From the NCBI GenBank assembly GCA_020744425.1, contig JAGMUV010000004.1:1364001-1428000 (forward strand): a stretch of 64,000 nt of DNA, read 5' to 3'. Source of the stretch: Dactylonectria macrodidyma (Eukaryota; Ascomycota; Sordariomycetes; Hypocreales; Nectriaceae). Made by a program: the position numbers and the translations under genes. This document shows positions 23,639-35,153 of the stretch, in pieces (within the stretch, counting starts at the first letter, position 1; each line of letters opens with the position of its first letter). The notes under the pieces are model-generated. The model ran no database searches. It was not told the DNA's origin and saw only the letters and a program-made list of their open reading frames with translations.

Positions 23639-25183
23639 ATGCCGCTTCGCGAGACCGACCCAGATTTCGAGAGTGAGCTCCGAGAAAAGGTCAAGGCAGC
23701 GTTAAACGCAAAGTTCGGGGTTTTCGAATATGATCTCCCGCTGCCGCTCCTCCTCGTCGATGAATATGCGGAGAAGCCACTGCCGTGCCATGAACCTGCC
23801 GAGGAGACCATCGCCATCAGCGCCCACATGTCGGTGCGCATCCGTACCTTTTACGAGCAGATTGCCGCCGCCTATAACGGGATCGAGGATCCGCCAGCCA
23901 GCATCGGCATCAAGCTCGAAATCCAGCCGCAGAACTTTGACCCAGAGGTGCCAGCATGCCACCATCGCAGGTATCACTCGCGCCGCCTGCAGCTGCACGA
24001 CCCCGAGACGCTGCCAGATCTGCCCTTTGTGAGCAGCCTGGCCATCAGGTCAAGGGCGTACGGCGGCGTCGAAAACGCAACAGACATACGCCCTCTGTCT
24101 CCCCTCGTGCCGCTGCAGTGCCTCGTCCACCTGCCGGCTGTCCAAGAGTGGAATGCCCCCTGGTTGTGGGAGCGGCCCATGCCCGCCTCCATGCCGAGTA
24201 GGGTGATGCGCGAGCACTACACCTGGCCGTGGGAGGGCCCCCTGCGAGACGCCCGCCACGAGTTCGGCGCCGCCATCATGGACCAGGAGAAGCACCTCTG
24301 CGGGAAAAGGATCCCCGCCAGTCTGACCAGGGCCGCACTGCACTTCTGGCCTTTCTTCTCGCTCCCCATGCATGACCAGTCCGTGGCCCGGCCGAACCTG
24401 ATCCATCCCGCGGATAAAGACCCGGTGTCTGTCGGCCTGTGCAAGCTCGGTGCGCAGCTAAGCCTGTTCGACGTGCGTGCTGTGGTCACTTCAGACCTGT
24501 TCCCCAGTCCCGAGGCACCAACCGACCAGCAGTGGTCACAGATGCGGCGATTCCGGCTCGAGTTCCATTCCCTCCGTCCAGACGGGCGGTGGTACTTTGT
24601 CGGCCCCGGTGGTGAGGATCCGCACGACTCTGAACAAGGAGGGTACAAGATCTCAGACACAGAACACTACCCCCGCGAAACCGACACGGACGAGGAAATG
24701 GACCTCGACGCCGAGTACGACGACAACCCGGACGACGAGTACGATCTCGATCTAGACATGTTCCGCACCGAGCCCTGCAGGGAGCGGATCGAGCCCCTGC
24801 TTGCGGCGTTTGCGACGTCTCTGACTCGCGACAATATGCCGAGCCTCGAGGATGCTGAGATTTTCACGCACCTGTGGTGGCGCCCTTCAGACGACAGAGA
24901 AGTGGAGGAATATGGTCTGCCGATGAAAAAGGGCCACAGATGGGGTGTCAAGTTCATTGCTGGGCGTGGTAGTAAGAAGCAGAAGAAGGACGGCGATGCT
25001 GCTGCTGCGGCACCAACACCACCGGTGGTGCAGTGGCAGGTTGGCGAGTGGAGACCCAGCGAGGAGGTCATGAGTCTGTTCGAAAGCCTAGGACGGCAGG
25101 AGTGGCTCGATCTCGAGTGGGATAAGTATAGATCTACGGCGGGGCACGACTTGCTGGGAAATAGCGAGTCTGTACCCATATAG
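23639..25183 (+). CDS. Conserved fungal protein of unknown function (514 aa)
   Basis: A single open exon from ATG 23639 (context CAACATGCC). I do not recognise an enzymatic domain. The layout resembles fungal F-box-associated hypothetical proteins: an early IGIKLEI segment, then LHDPETLPDLPFVSSLAI, a conserved ERPMPASMPSRVMREHYTW patch, and a C-terminal segment WRPSEEVMSLFESLGRQEW. A clear F-box was not seen at the N-terminus. A strongly acidic stretch (about residues 340-375, many Asp/Glu) separates two halves, and a basic KKQKK with poly-Ala linker lies near residue 445. There is no signal peptide or membrane segment. GC is higher than the flanks, and the gene looks intact. Confidence 0.7.
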   Translation: MPLRETDPDFESELREKVKAALNAKFGVFEYDLPLPLLLVDEYAEKPLPCHEPAEETIAISAHMSVRIRTFYEQIAAAYNGIEDPPASIGIKLEIQPQNFDPEVPACHHRRYHSRRLQLHDPETLPDLPFVSSLAIRSRAYGGVENATDIRPLSPLVPLQCLVHLPAVQEWNAPWLWERPMPASMPSRVMREHYTWPWEGPLRDARHEFGAAIMDQEKHLCGKRIPASLTRAALHFWPFFSLPMHDQSVARPNLIHPADKDPVSVGLCKLGAQLSLFDVRAVVTSDLFPSPEAPTDQQWSQMRRFRLEFHSLRPDGRWYFVGPGGEDPHDSEQGGYKISDTEHYPRETDTDEEMDLDAEYDDNPDDEYDLDLDMFRTEPCRERIEPLLAAFATSLTRDNMPSLEDAEIFTHLWWRPSDDREVEEYGLPMKKGHRWGVKFIAGRGSKKQKKDGDAAAAAPTPPVVQWQVGEWRPSEEVMSLFESLGRQEWLDLEWDKYRSTAGHDLLGNSESVPI

Positions 25184-25626
25184 TCGGGCGGGCAATCAGA
25201 ATCCTTTGTTGGGGATTTGAGAACAAGTGGTCTGATACCTTTTTAGAAATGGCTGGTTGAATATGCGATCGTAGCAGCGGGGAGGGCGGGAATGTATGCT
25301 TATTATCATCGAGGAAGCATCCCGAAGAATTCCGCATATGGTCATCTTAGCAGATGCTTAAGATGAATAGTATTAGTTGGGAGGTGGCAGTGAAAAGAAT
25401 ATAAATCAAGTTTGCGTTACAAGTTTGTACCAAGACGGATTTGTCCTGGGATTTATGTAAGGTGGGTAAAAGTTGCGCTATACAGATAATTGCTTGTTGT
25501 TCAACCACGCGGGCCCTTCTTAAGCGACTTTAGATGGACAGACTAAAAGTTTTATGCACGAGGGGCACAGCAACCAAGTGCTTCTGCGTGTTATTGAAAT
25601 TGATGACTCTTCATTCATTCATTCAT
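25184..25626. other. Gene-free stretch
   Basis: Nothing supportable besides presumed 3' sequences of the two flanking convergent loci and an ATTC microrepeat at about 25610-25627. Confidence 0.45.
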
Positions 25627-26441
25627 TTAATCGTCCTTGGTAGAATGACCTGCGAACATAGGCAGTAAACATCCCAACCACAAGCGATATCTTTGCTCGT
25701 TGAGATGAACATGATCTTCTAGAAGACTGTCCTTTTCCGCACTAATTTCTAATGCCTGCACAAAAGAAAAGCGAGGAACCAATTCTTCTGTCCCGCGAGT
25801 GATATCTTCGTCTTGGACGACGACGTCGTTGAGAACGATGATGATGACGATGATACGATGATATGGTCTCCAGCACAAGTGGCAAGACTTGCACGTTCGC
25901 GTCGGACAGCCCGCGCTTTGGGTGCAGGTCATTCGTCCCGGCGTGTATGAATCACAGCTTGATGTCATGTTGGAATGGCTGCAGCGTGTCCAAAAGCCCG
26001 GGCAACTGCCGCTCCTCGTCGCCATGCAGACAATTACAGGACATCTTCGTACTTGTCGCCACCGACACCGGCGTGGAATACACCTTCTAGTCTTTCTTTG
26101 TGCAACACAGTAGACTCGAGGAGGTAGGCATCGCTGAGTATAGCGGCCGCCGGCCAGGGTCTCAAGCTTGCGCTCTTGCAGGTCGTCTGCATGCGCTCTA
26201 TCATCGAGTCGCCTAGAAGCACGATCTGGGGTCCTCTTCCTTTAGTTCCTGCGGAGAGAGATTCGAGAAGCTTTGGTAGATGATCATTCTGACATGTCGT
26301 GAATGACCGTTCTTTAAACTTTGAGTATTTCTGTAGCAGTATTTGTTGTGAATCGGGAGGTGGTGGTGGTGAAGAAGCGTTGGCCGATGACCGAAGCAAG
26401 CGTCCCTCGAGATCATGGCTTTGCCAGTAGCGAGGCGGTAT
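25627..26441 (-). pseudogene. SGNH/GDSL-type hydrolase pseudogene
   Basis: The minus strand contains the SGNH block I motif PQIVLLGDSMIERM and the block III-like FHAGVGGDKYEDVL. One base later the frame shifts to GDEERQLPGLLDTLQPFQHD. There a TGA stands where the family has Trp before FIHAGTNDLHPKRG, the block containing the conserved Asn. A third frame contains VLNDVVVQDEDI and the catalytic DHVHLNEQRYRLW near the C-terminus. The third shift falls in a CAT/CGT-type trinucleotide repeat (about 25830-25860). Two frameshifts and a TGG-to-TGA stop indicate a pseudogene of an intracellular GDSL hydrolase. Confidence 0.75.
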
Positions 26442-27181
26442 ACAGCAATGGCCTCCTGGGGAGCCAGGCGGTCAATGCTACAGCTGCAGCAAGCACAGTC
26501 CTTCCTCAATCACCGCGGACGTCGCCCGGATTGCCCGAACAACAGCCTCCACCACTGCCAACAAACCCATCAAATCAGAAAAGTCCAAAGTCAAGCTCTT
26601 TTCGAGACCAAAGAAGACAGTAGTGCAATTAATACCTAGAACTACGCACGCAACCCCTAGACTAAGGTAAATAGGACAAAAAGTTCAATCAGCACAGGCT
26701 AATCCATACGCTCTCCAACTGCTGCTGCTAGTGGAAGTCCAACAAGAAGAAAAGGAAAGAAACCGAAATATCATGACGGGGTATATAAACACTGTCTGCA
26801 GGGGCAACAAGGAAAAATTCCCAGCGGATTGGGAATAGAGGACATTGCTAATAAAGGGATGTTATCTCCCTAGTCCGGGTTCAAGGAGTTTGTCGTTTGG
26901 ACATTTAGCAGAAAGAGCCTAGTGCTTCGGGTCACTTTTGATAGTACTAACTACCCTAGGGGCACTTTCGAGACAAGTCTTTCCACGCGCCATTAAAATC
27001 ATTTACTTTACACTACTCTCCCTTCTTAGCCTGAAGAATGTCTATTCTGGAAAATACATCCTTGACGACAATATCCTTACATATGGGGTATCCTTACCCC
27101 CCTACCTAAGCCTCCGCAAAACTGTAGATTCCCCACCTCCACGTAGCAATCAAATCATATAACAGATCCTCATAGTTATTT
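26442..27181. other. Gene-free stretch, downstream of LysM gene
   Basis: Holds the 3' side of the LysM gene and the former 5' side of the SGNH pseudogene. No other feature recognised. Confidence 0.45.
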
Positions 27182-29135
27182 CTAGCTCGAGACGCCAACA
27201 CAGTACGCCTGGCCAAGCCAGAAGTTTGTCACGCAATCCCTCGAGACGGCAGGGTTCCAGCTATAAAACTGATCAAGTGTGATGCCGTTGTCACTGGCTA
27301 TGGACGCGCAGCCGTCGCCGCTCTCCACAACATCCCACTTGTTACAATCAGCCGGCTGGCCGGTATGCGTCGGCGCGGGCGCCGTCGGCTTCGCTGTCGT
27401 TGGTTTCGACGACGTCGTGGTAGGGGTACCCCCGACGCTAGATCGGCCGACGCAGTATGCCTGCCCCAGCCAGAAGTTGGTAATACAGTCCTTAGAAACA
27501 GCAGGGTTCCAGGCGTAGAACTGGTCGACCGAGATGCCGTTGTCGCTGGCAAGAGAACCACAGCTATCGCCTTCTGCCACGACGTCCCACTTGTTACAGT
27601 CGGCAGGTTGGCCGGTGTGCGTGGGAGCCGGGGCGGTAGGCTTGGCCGTCGTCGACGCTATGATCGAGGCAGACTGCGAGGCCGTGATGCTGATGCTCTG
27701 GCCCTCCCTGTGCGTGCAGTACGCCTGTCCGAGCCAGAAGTTCTCGGTACAATCGTCGCTGACGGCAGGGTTCCACTCGAGGAACGTCGCAAGGGAAATT
27801 CCGGCGTTGTCGGCGACGGACTGGCACGAGTCACTGCTGGACACGACGTGCCAGCCGTCACAGTCTTCCGGCTGGCCCTCGTGCGTGGCCGCTGGCGGCT
27901 GGGGCCCGGTCCCCGTGGGCTCGGGCTCCTCGGTGGTGGTTTGTGTGGGTGGCAGACCCCAGGAGCCGCAGTACCGCAGGCCGACCTGGAACACGCATGC
28001 CGGGTCCGTGACGTTTGTCGTGAGCGAGTTCCAGGCGACGAAGCTGTCAAAGTCGACGTTGTAGTTGGACGCTGCAATCTCGCAGTTGCTGTTCCAGTAG
28101 CCGAACACGTCAGGCGAGTACTGGTACTCATCGCCCTTGAAGTAGAAGGAGCAGTCGTCGCGGACGCCGGTGGCCAACGGGAGCTGGGTCGGTCTTGGAT
28201 CCAGGGTCATGGTGGCGTTGGGCAGCATGGTAAAGGGGACGCCGGTAAAGGACTCGTTGGGGTCAATGGTGACGGAGACATATCCGGGACGGCCGGGATA
28301 GTTGTTGATGTCACCGACCGCCTGGATACAGTAGCTCTCCTTAGCAGAGAGGTTGGTGCAGTTGGAGTTGATGCCTGTGTTGAGGAACATGAAGCCATCG
28401 AGAGAAATGGCAAACTTGAGAGTCACCAGGTTGCAGTAGTCGCCGGCCTCGACCTCGTACCAGCGGCCGCAGGGCTTGTCAGATCCAATGGCAGTATTGG
28501 AGGGGATCAGAGCAGCAGTGGTAGGCGTCACCGGAGGAACATCCGTCGTCTGGGCGGGTGGCAGCTTGGGTCCGGGTGGTTCGATGCAAAGCGTGGTGCC
28601 GTTCATCATGTCGAGGTTGGAACAGACCAGGTTGATGACAGGATTCCAAGCCAGCAGCTGTGGCTCTGTGATGTTCGCAGCCGTAGCGATGGCTTTGCAC
28701 GTCGTGTTGACTGCCACCGTGACAGTTTTGCACGTGTTGGTGATGCAGAGACTACCCGAAGTTGGGAACTCGTAACAATAAGCACCGGGGTGGTTGTCGG
28801 ACGGCATCCAGGCTGTACCAACACTCTGAGCCTTAGAGATGCTATAGCAATCATCACCGCCCTGGATCTGGTACATGGCGCCGTTGCAGACTGACTCGGT
28901 GGGCTCCGGCTGGCTGGTGAAATAGTCGATGGTAGATGTGGTAGCAGGCTTGCCCGTGATGCCACAGCTGGACGTCAGTGTTTGGTAGATGGACTCGCTG
29001 GCCACGACGGGGCCGTCGGGGTAGGGCGACCCAGATCGCAGGCGCAATCTGGCTGCGAGACACGGGTCACAATCCGCGGGCTTAACGGCGCCCTCGGGAA
29101 GTTCGTTGATGTAGTTGAAGACGGAAACTGGCAAG
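27182..29135 (-). CDS. Multi-LysM protein, 5' end unresolved (at least 650 aa)
   Basis: A Cys-rich secreted-type protein with about seven LysM or LysM-like units, centred near residues 95, 150, 240, 350, 440, 530 and 615 of this exon. The last three are clear: each has W-(D/H)-VV near its start and AWNPAVS or EWNPAVS followed by FWLGQAYC at its end. LysM binds chitin or chito-oligosaccharides, so a cell-wall or effector role is likely. Pro/Thr-rich linkers join units, and the last two units share the linker PAPTHTGQPADCNKWDVV. No ATG opens the frame. The exon seems to begin at acceptor 29136; the candidate upstream exon (donor at 29215) gives no signal peptide in the matching phase. A hydrophobic stretch there (LVCSAGIFILWTLTTFF) is one base out of phase. 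It is divergent from the GH18 gene. Confidence 0.8.
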
Positions 29136-29278
29136 CTGTTAGTGAAAATGTGCTAGCAAGTCCGAAATTGGCCATCACATCATGTCGAAGCTCGTTCGCG
29201 GAGCGGGAGACTCACCTCCAGGATTGGTGAAGAAAGTTGTCAAGGTCCAAAGTATGAAGATGCCGGCGGAGCAGACCA
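29136..29278. promoter_or_regulatory. Very short divergent junction between LysM and GH18 genes
   Basis: Only about 145 bases separate the two supported coding regions. In this space there is an apparent intron of the LysM gene (29136-29215) but no signal-peptide exon in phase for either gene, and no CBM18 beginning for the chitinase. It may be a deletion junction rather than a working promoter. Confidence 0.4.
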
Positions 29279-32200
29279 GTGTTGACGATTGTGAAAAATA
29301 GCGACTTCTGTGACAAGGAGGACCATGGAGCCACTGGCGGTTGCCAGTCCAACTGTGATCAGCCAGGTCCCAAGGACAAGGCTTCCGAGCAGCTCAACCG
29401 TGTCATTGGATACTACGAGGCATGGAGACACGACTCCAAATGTCAGGATATGGTAAGTATATTCTACTCCCTAGCAACGTGTATGTCCCACTGACCGTGA
29501 GATAGGGCTTGGACGACATCCCCGTTAACTCCCTGACTCATCTGTATTTCTCTTTTGCCTTTATCATGCCGGACTTTCAGATTGTCGGCATGGACAACCT
29601 GCCCGATAAGCTGTTTACAGACTTCACCAACCTCAAGAAGAAGAACCCTGCCCTCAAGATGGTTATTGCTATTGGTGGATGGACGCACAACGACCCGGGC
29701 CCTTTGCAAAAGGTGTTTAGCAACATGGTCAGTACCAAAGCGAACCGGTCCAAGTTCATTGGCAACCTCATGTCCTTCCTCCGTATGTACGCCTTTGACG
29801 GTGTCGACTTTGACTGGGAGTACCCTGGCGCGGACGATCGCGGTGGTGTCCCCGAGGACGGCGAGAACATCTGGTATCTACGCCACTTTGATCTCAAGTC
29901 AATTGATTATACCGACTTTGTCAACGTCATGTCATATGAGTAAGTGATTTTTTCCCTCTTTTCTTTATCTCCTATAGACACCCTGACAGCCACCTTTCTC
30001 GCACCTCGACTAATCACATGTATAGTCTTCACGGTGTCTGGGATCGTGATAACCCGATTGGGTCTCACATCTACGGCCACACCAACTTGACTGAGATGAG
30101 CCTGGCGTTTGACCTCTTCTGGAGAAACGACGTCCCGGCCAAGAAGCTGAACATGGGTCTCGGTTTCTATGGTCGCGCGTTCCAGCTGGCCGATCCGTCC
30201 TGCAACAAGCCCGGCTGTCTCTTCAAGGGAGGCGCCACCAAAGGAGCGTGTAGTGGCGAGTCTGGCATCCTGAGCTACCGCGAGATCCAGGAGGTTATCA
30301 AAGTCAACAAGATCAAGCCCGTCCACGACAAGGAGGCCGGTGTCAAGTACATTACCTGGAACACTGACCAGTGGGTGTCGTTTGACGATAAGGAGACGTT
30401 CAAGCAGAAGAAGGACCTGGCGGCCAAGCTCGGCCTCGGAGGCTATCTGATCTGGGCCATCGACCAGGACGACGCCGAGATGTCTGCCCTGGCTGCCGTC
30501 CTGGACCCCAAGCCCTTGGGCGACTTCAAGTCGATCGACAAGGGTGACGAGAACTGGACGGGCACCAACGAGATGTGCTACGTTACGAGCTGCGGCGTTG
30601 AAGACTGCAAGCCGGGCGAGATCAAGATCACGGACCAGAAGTGCGGCAAGAACAAGAAGAGCACTCTCTGCTGTCCCTTGTCGGGAGCCCCTGACCCCAA
30701 GTCGTGCACCTGGCGCGGAGGGGCGACCAGGTGGTGCAACGGCTACTGTAAGGACGACGAGGTCATGACGCACATGAGCAAGTACGGCGGCGGCCACGAC
30801 TGCTGGGACGGCCAAATGGCGCACTGCTGCGAGAGCTCCCTGGGCGAGAAGAACATCTGCAAGTGGCGCGGCGTCGGCGAAAAGTGCCACAGTGGCGAGC
30901 TGCCCCTGACCTTCTCCGGGACCGTCCTCGACATCCTCGACGACGTCGCCAAAATCATCTTGCGGGTTGTCGGTCGCGCGCACCCGCTCGCGGCCCTTAC
31001 GGGTCTAGTCCTGCTCGAGGTTCTCGACGAGCTGGATATCGACACCCAGAAGCTATACCGCTGCCCTGAAAAAGAGGTTGCTAAGTGGAAGAACTGCGCC
31101 TGGTACGGTAAGCCCGGCAACTGCTTCGACGGTCACTGCCCGGACATGAAGACGGTGCAGATCACCGACTGGTACTTTGGTGGTAGCGACAATTGCGGCA
31201 TTCACTTGTCCCGTGTCCGCACCTTCTGCTGCGAGTTGGACGGCGAGCCCCTTTTCCTGCCCGTGGACCTCAAGAACCTGTTTGAGCACCCGCCCGAGGG
31301 CGGCTCTGACACGGACTTCACCCTTGAGACGGACAAGACGTCGGACGGCGGCGACGATGACCCTAACGATGCCGCGTTCCAGTTCGTGGTCCTCGTCTCG
31401 CCCGAGGCGCTCCAAATCTCGCTCGACAAGCGCGACGGGTCCCACTGGGACGTCTTTGACTGCAACGACTCGGTCTCCGAGGGCGAGCACACGGTCCGCA
31501 CGGTCTGCAACGACCACACCCCGGACAGCAACTGCCACAAGATTGGGCTCGGCCACGGTGTCCCGGGAACTATTCTCCAGATGCCCAAGGGCTGTGGCCC
31601 AGGCAAGTATGCCGTCGCCAAGAGCATGGCACCGGCCCCTGGCAGTGACCACACCAAGCTCCTGCCCCGTCACCTGTCCCACCTCGCCGGCCTCCAGCCT
31701 GTCGTCTACGCGTTGACTTTTGACTACGATTTCCACCGCGTGCCGCGCGACCTCGGCAACACCCAGATGCGCATCGACTACAGCAACCAGGACGACTACT
31801 GGAACAACATTGTCGCCGGGTCCGCCAGCCGGAAGCGAGACGTCCATGGTCGCAAGAGGTTCGCCAAGCGCACGCTTGAAGACGTCGGCGGGAACCCGGT
31901 GCGCTGGCTCGAGGAGGAATTCCGCGACGACTTCCACTTTGACAAGATTGCCTCGCGGGACCTGCACGAGCGGTGGTTCGGCAAGAGCATCCTCGAGTGG
32001 CTGGCGGCCCTCGTGAAACCCGAGATCAAGCGCGAGTTCACGCACAAGTACGACGACAGCGTCACGGCAAAGTTGTTTGACGAGTCGTGGGACTGCCCCG
32101 GATCGGTAGAGGGCGTCAACTACGACGGCCACCTGCTCGGCCAGGCCGTCCTCGACATCGAGGTCGAGTCCAGCTTCGGCTTCACCCTCATCGTCGAGAG

Positions 32201-34474
32201 TCTCACCCTGCCCCTCAACCTCGACCAGAGCTACCTGACCTTCTACAACAAGGGTAAGGTCACCGGCGTGGTCACCCTCGAGGCCCTCGCCCGCGTGACG
32301 TACGAGAAGAAGGTCATTCTCAACTTGCCATTCCCCGGTGCCTCGTTCAAGATTCCCGGAATCGCCACCATAGGCCCCCAGCTCACTGTCGAGGGCAGCA
32401 TCGATGCCTCCCTCGGCATGGCTGGCTTGATTGAGACCAAGCTTGAGATTGCCAAGTGGGAAGTGAGTAGCAAAGCCCCTGTTTCCAGCAACCAGCCCCT
32501 TTTTGCCTCTTTTTCTGTCAATACCCACTAACAAAACACTTGCTAACCACTCATGCTTCTTTCTAGGTCCGCCAAGTCATGCCCGACACCAATTCTTACA
32601 AGCCCGAGCTCATCGACGACAGCAAGCCAAGCCTCGATCGGACGGGCGACTTCTCGGGGATCCAAAAGCCCGAATTCTACGCAGGCGTCACAGCCTCCGG
32701 AGATGTCACCTTTAAGCTGTCGGCCGCTGCCGAATTTGGCGTTCGCTTCGCCGACAAGTGGGAGGTTGACCCGGCGGCCGCCGCAGTCGTGGGTGAGGTC
32801 AGCCTAACGACCAAGTTCGCAGCGGGCATCTCGACCACGGGAACGTGCCCCTTTACCTACGGTCTCGATGTCGTCGCTCGTTTGTTCGCGAGAGCAACGG
32901 CGCCCAAGATGTTTGGCTGGGCTGGTGGTGAGGTCGACCTGACGGACAAGTGGGAGAAGACCATCATCAAGGGCGGCACTTGTCCCGACCTGGGCCCGAT
33001 ACCTTCCAAGAGAAGTCTCCGAGGTCTCGACCACCTCCTCATCGAGGGCCGCGCCGAAGACAAGGACGTGACCAGGAACATGTCGAGGTTGGAAGCTGCC
33101 GAGCCCGGTGCCTACAGGGCCCTCGACGTGGAGCCCATGCACAGCTGCGGCGCCAGCCTGCGCACGAGGCACATCTCCGGCGGGCACATGTCGTCCCTGG
33201 TCAAGAGAGGTGGTGTATACGGCCCAGCGTTCAGCCTCCCCGCCGGCGAGTTCTTCTGCCCTTCTCGAGACGGTGAAGAAGGCATCACGTGCCAGCAAGC
33301 ATACGATGCCCTGGAAACGAGCAACGAGGGCGGCACCTGGAGAGATGCGACCAAGCACAAGAGGGAAAAGCTGACGCCGACGTCGACCATTGATGAAAAC
33401 GCCATCGCCGCACATTTCCATGCTCATCAGCAGCGAAGTGATGGCCATGGCGACCACGCAGGAAGCGAGGTACTGCACATGTTTGACAAGAGAGCCAAGG
33501 ACAAGCTGGTCAAGGCTTGTAATCGGGAATGCGACATCTCGGACGACTTCCCCCCGGGCGGCCAGCTGAATGGCGATGATTGGGGCTGGGTCAATCCCAA
33601 GGACTGCGGCAACTTTGACTTTGGCAGCCCCCTGACGGCACGCGCCGCCAACGTCCAGTATCACACGGAGCACGTCCTCGAGGCCCAGATGATCGACCTG
33701 TTCTTCCAGCACCTCTACAAGAGGAAGTCTAAGCTGCCCGACCCGAAGCCAAATGCGGCCCAGGGAGCCACCGTCTCCTTTTGTGACTATGTCGACGAGC
33801 TGTGGGATGTGCCCCCTTTCGTGTGGCCCGGCCAGGACACGACCGGCGGCGTCGGCAAGGCTTGGAACCCCATTATGCACATTGCGGCGCAGTACCCGAC
33901 AAAGACGTTCAAGAGGTCCGAGTTTGTCGCCCTCGAGTCCGCCATCAACACGCCTTCCAAGACGAGACCCTGGGCATCCGGAAACCTGTGGGACTTTGGC
34001 TCCTGGACCAAGGACCTTTCCGACTATGCAAAGGCCAGGGTGATTCTCCAGAAGATGCGCAGCACAATGGGCTCTCGCATCTACCAGAGCCACTCGACCA
34101 TCTGGACAACCATGAAGACCCAGACGGAACGGATCGGCAAGGTGCTCGACGCCCTCGACTCGACCCTGCTGCCCGCCAACCAGCGCGCCGGATACCAGCA
34201 ATGGTCGAAGCAGAACCTCGAGTCCGAGTGGCTCAGTTACATGAAGGGCCAGTACACCACCATGCAGTCCAAGACCAACGGCCTCGTCAATAATTTCCTT
34301 CCCAAGATGAAAGCTGCGTGGGTCACGCAGGCAGAGAAGGACAAGTGGAAGGACGCCGCGGGTGATACGCAGGCGGTGTTGGACGAGAAAAAGGAACATC
34401 GGGATTTCATAAAGTCCATCGAAGACTTTGAAACGAAATGGAATGGGCTACCCGCGTGGACGAACCCGCTCTAA
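29279..34474 (+). CDS. Large GH18 chitinase (subgroup C / killer-toxin-like type), 5' truncated
   Basis: Open exons are 29279-29452, 29506-29939, 30026-32462 and 32567-34474, with introns of 53, 86 and 104 nt, giving about 1650 aa without a start codon. It begins inside a CBM18 chitin-binding module (GCQSNCDQPGP), then a GH18 domain opens with RVIGYYEAWRHDSKC. The catalytic DGVDFDWE is intact at 29797-29820, as are FVNVMSYDLHGVWD and GGYLIWAIDQDD. Between EDGENI and WYLRHFDL (about 29870) some 25-30 residues normally present appear deleted. A Cys-rich region follows, then a beta-rich C-terminal region with HTEHVLEAQ. Such proteins degrade chitin of other fungi or remodel walls. With no signal peptide and a core deletion, function is doubtful. 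Confidence 0.8.
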
Positions 34475-34589
34475 TAACGATGAAATCGAAGCAACAGCAT
34501 CATTATCATTATCATCATCATCACTCCGGGATGTAACTAAGCCCTGATTTTTTCTCTATTATTGCCTAATTTCCTTAAATATGTTTTAA

Positions 34590-35112
34590 ATTATAGTTTA
34601 GATATTTATTGAGGTTATGGTCCTTAGCAGCTCTTTGAAATATGCTGCTAGGCATGGATACGTTCATCCTGCTCGCTTGACCGGAAAGTCGTCTATAAAT
34701 GGTCGATCGAGGCACTCTACGTTTCTGGGCCGCCTCAGTCTGCGATAGGCCTCTATTAGCAATATCGAAAATAGCCTTAGCTACGTCATCTTCAGTATAA
34801 TCACGCTAAACCATTATGCCAGGAGTTCTATAAGTAAAGTAGGTAATATGCTTACTGGAGTGGATAAAGTCGGATAGGGTGGATAAGGTGAAAAAGAAAA
34901 ATTTCAAAGGGCTAGAGAATAAGGCCACGAGGGGGAACGAGAAAAAGCTAAGCTGATATTAAAATTTCAGAACATAGACTATATAGTATAGGTTTTGTTT
35001 TGTGAGTATCTTCATTCTTGGTAAAATGCCGTGTAAGTAAAAATTTAGATTTTATATGGGAGGACCGAAATTTTAGTGGCCTATTAAGTGGGGGTGCCCA
35101 TTAAGTGGTCGT
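34590..35112 (-). mobile_element. 5' fragment of a second pogo-like transposon
   Basis: The minus strand from ATG 34814 encodes a psq-type helix-turn-helix (YTEDDVAKAIFDIANRG, then VPRSTIYRRLSG), the N-terminus of pogo/Fot1 transposases; a TAG sits at its third codon. To the right, where the 5' terminal repeat should lie, 35078-35110 has two direct copies of ATTAAGTGG separated by GGGTGCCC. The rest of the transposase and the other terminus are missing; an AT-rich stretch begins at about 34560. Confidence 0.65.
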
Positions 35113-35153
35113 GGATGGTAAATCATTGATAATCATCATCAAACGCACTTGTT

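Noticed and set aside
27365..28894. 509-codon plus-strand open frame
   Set aside because: Antisense of the LysM exon; composition is typical of a shadow frame and no domain is recognisable.
29907..30983. 358-codon minus-strand open frame
   Set aside because: Overlaps the chitinase exons and an intron; no homology.
31053..32534. 493-codon minus-strand open frame
   Set aside because: It is the antisense of the GC-rich GH18 exon, with Val/Leu/Arg-rich low-information sequence and no motifs.
32804..34399. 531-codon minus-strand open frame
   Set aside because: Antisense shadow of the last GH18 exon; the plus-strand frame has family motifs and spliced continuity.
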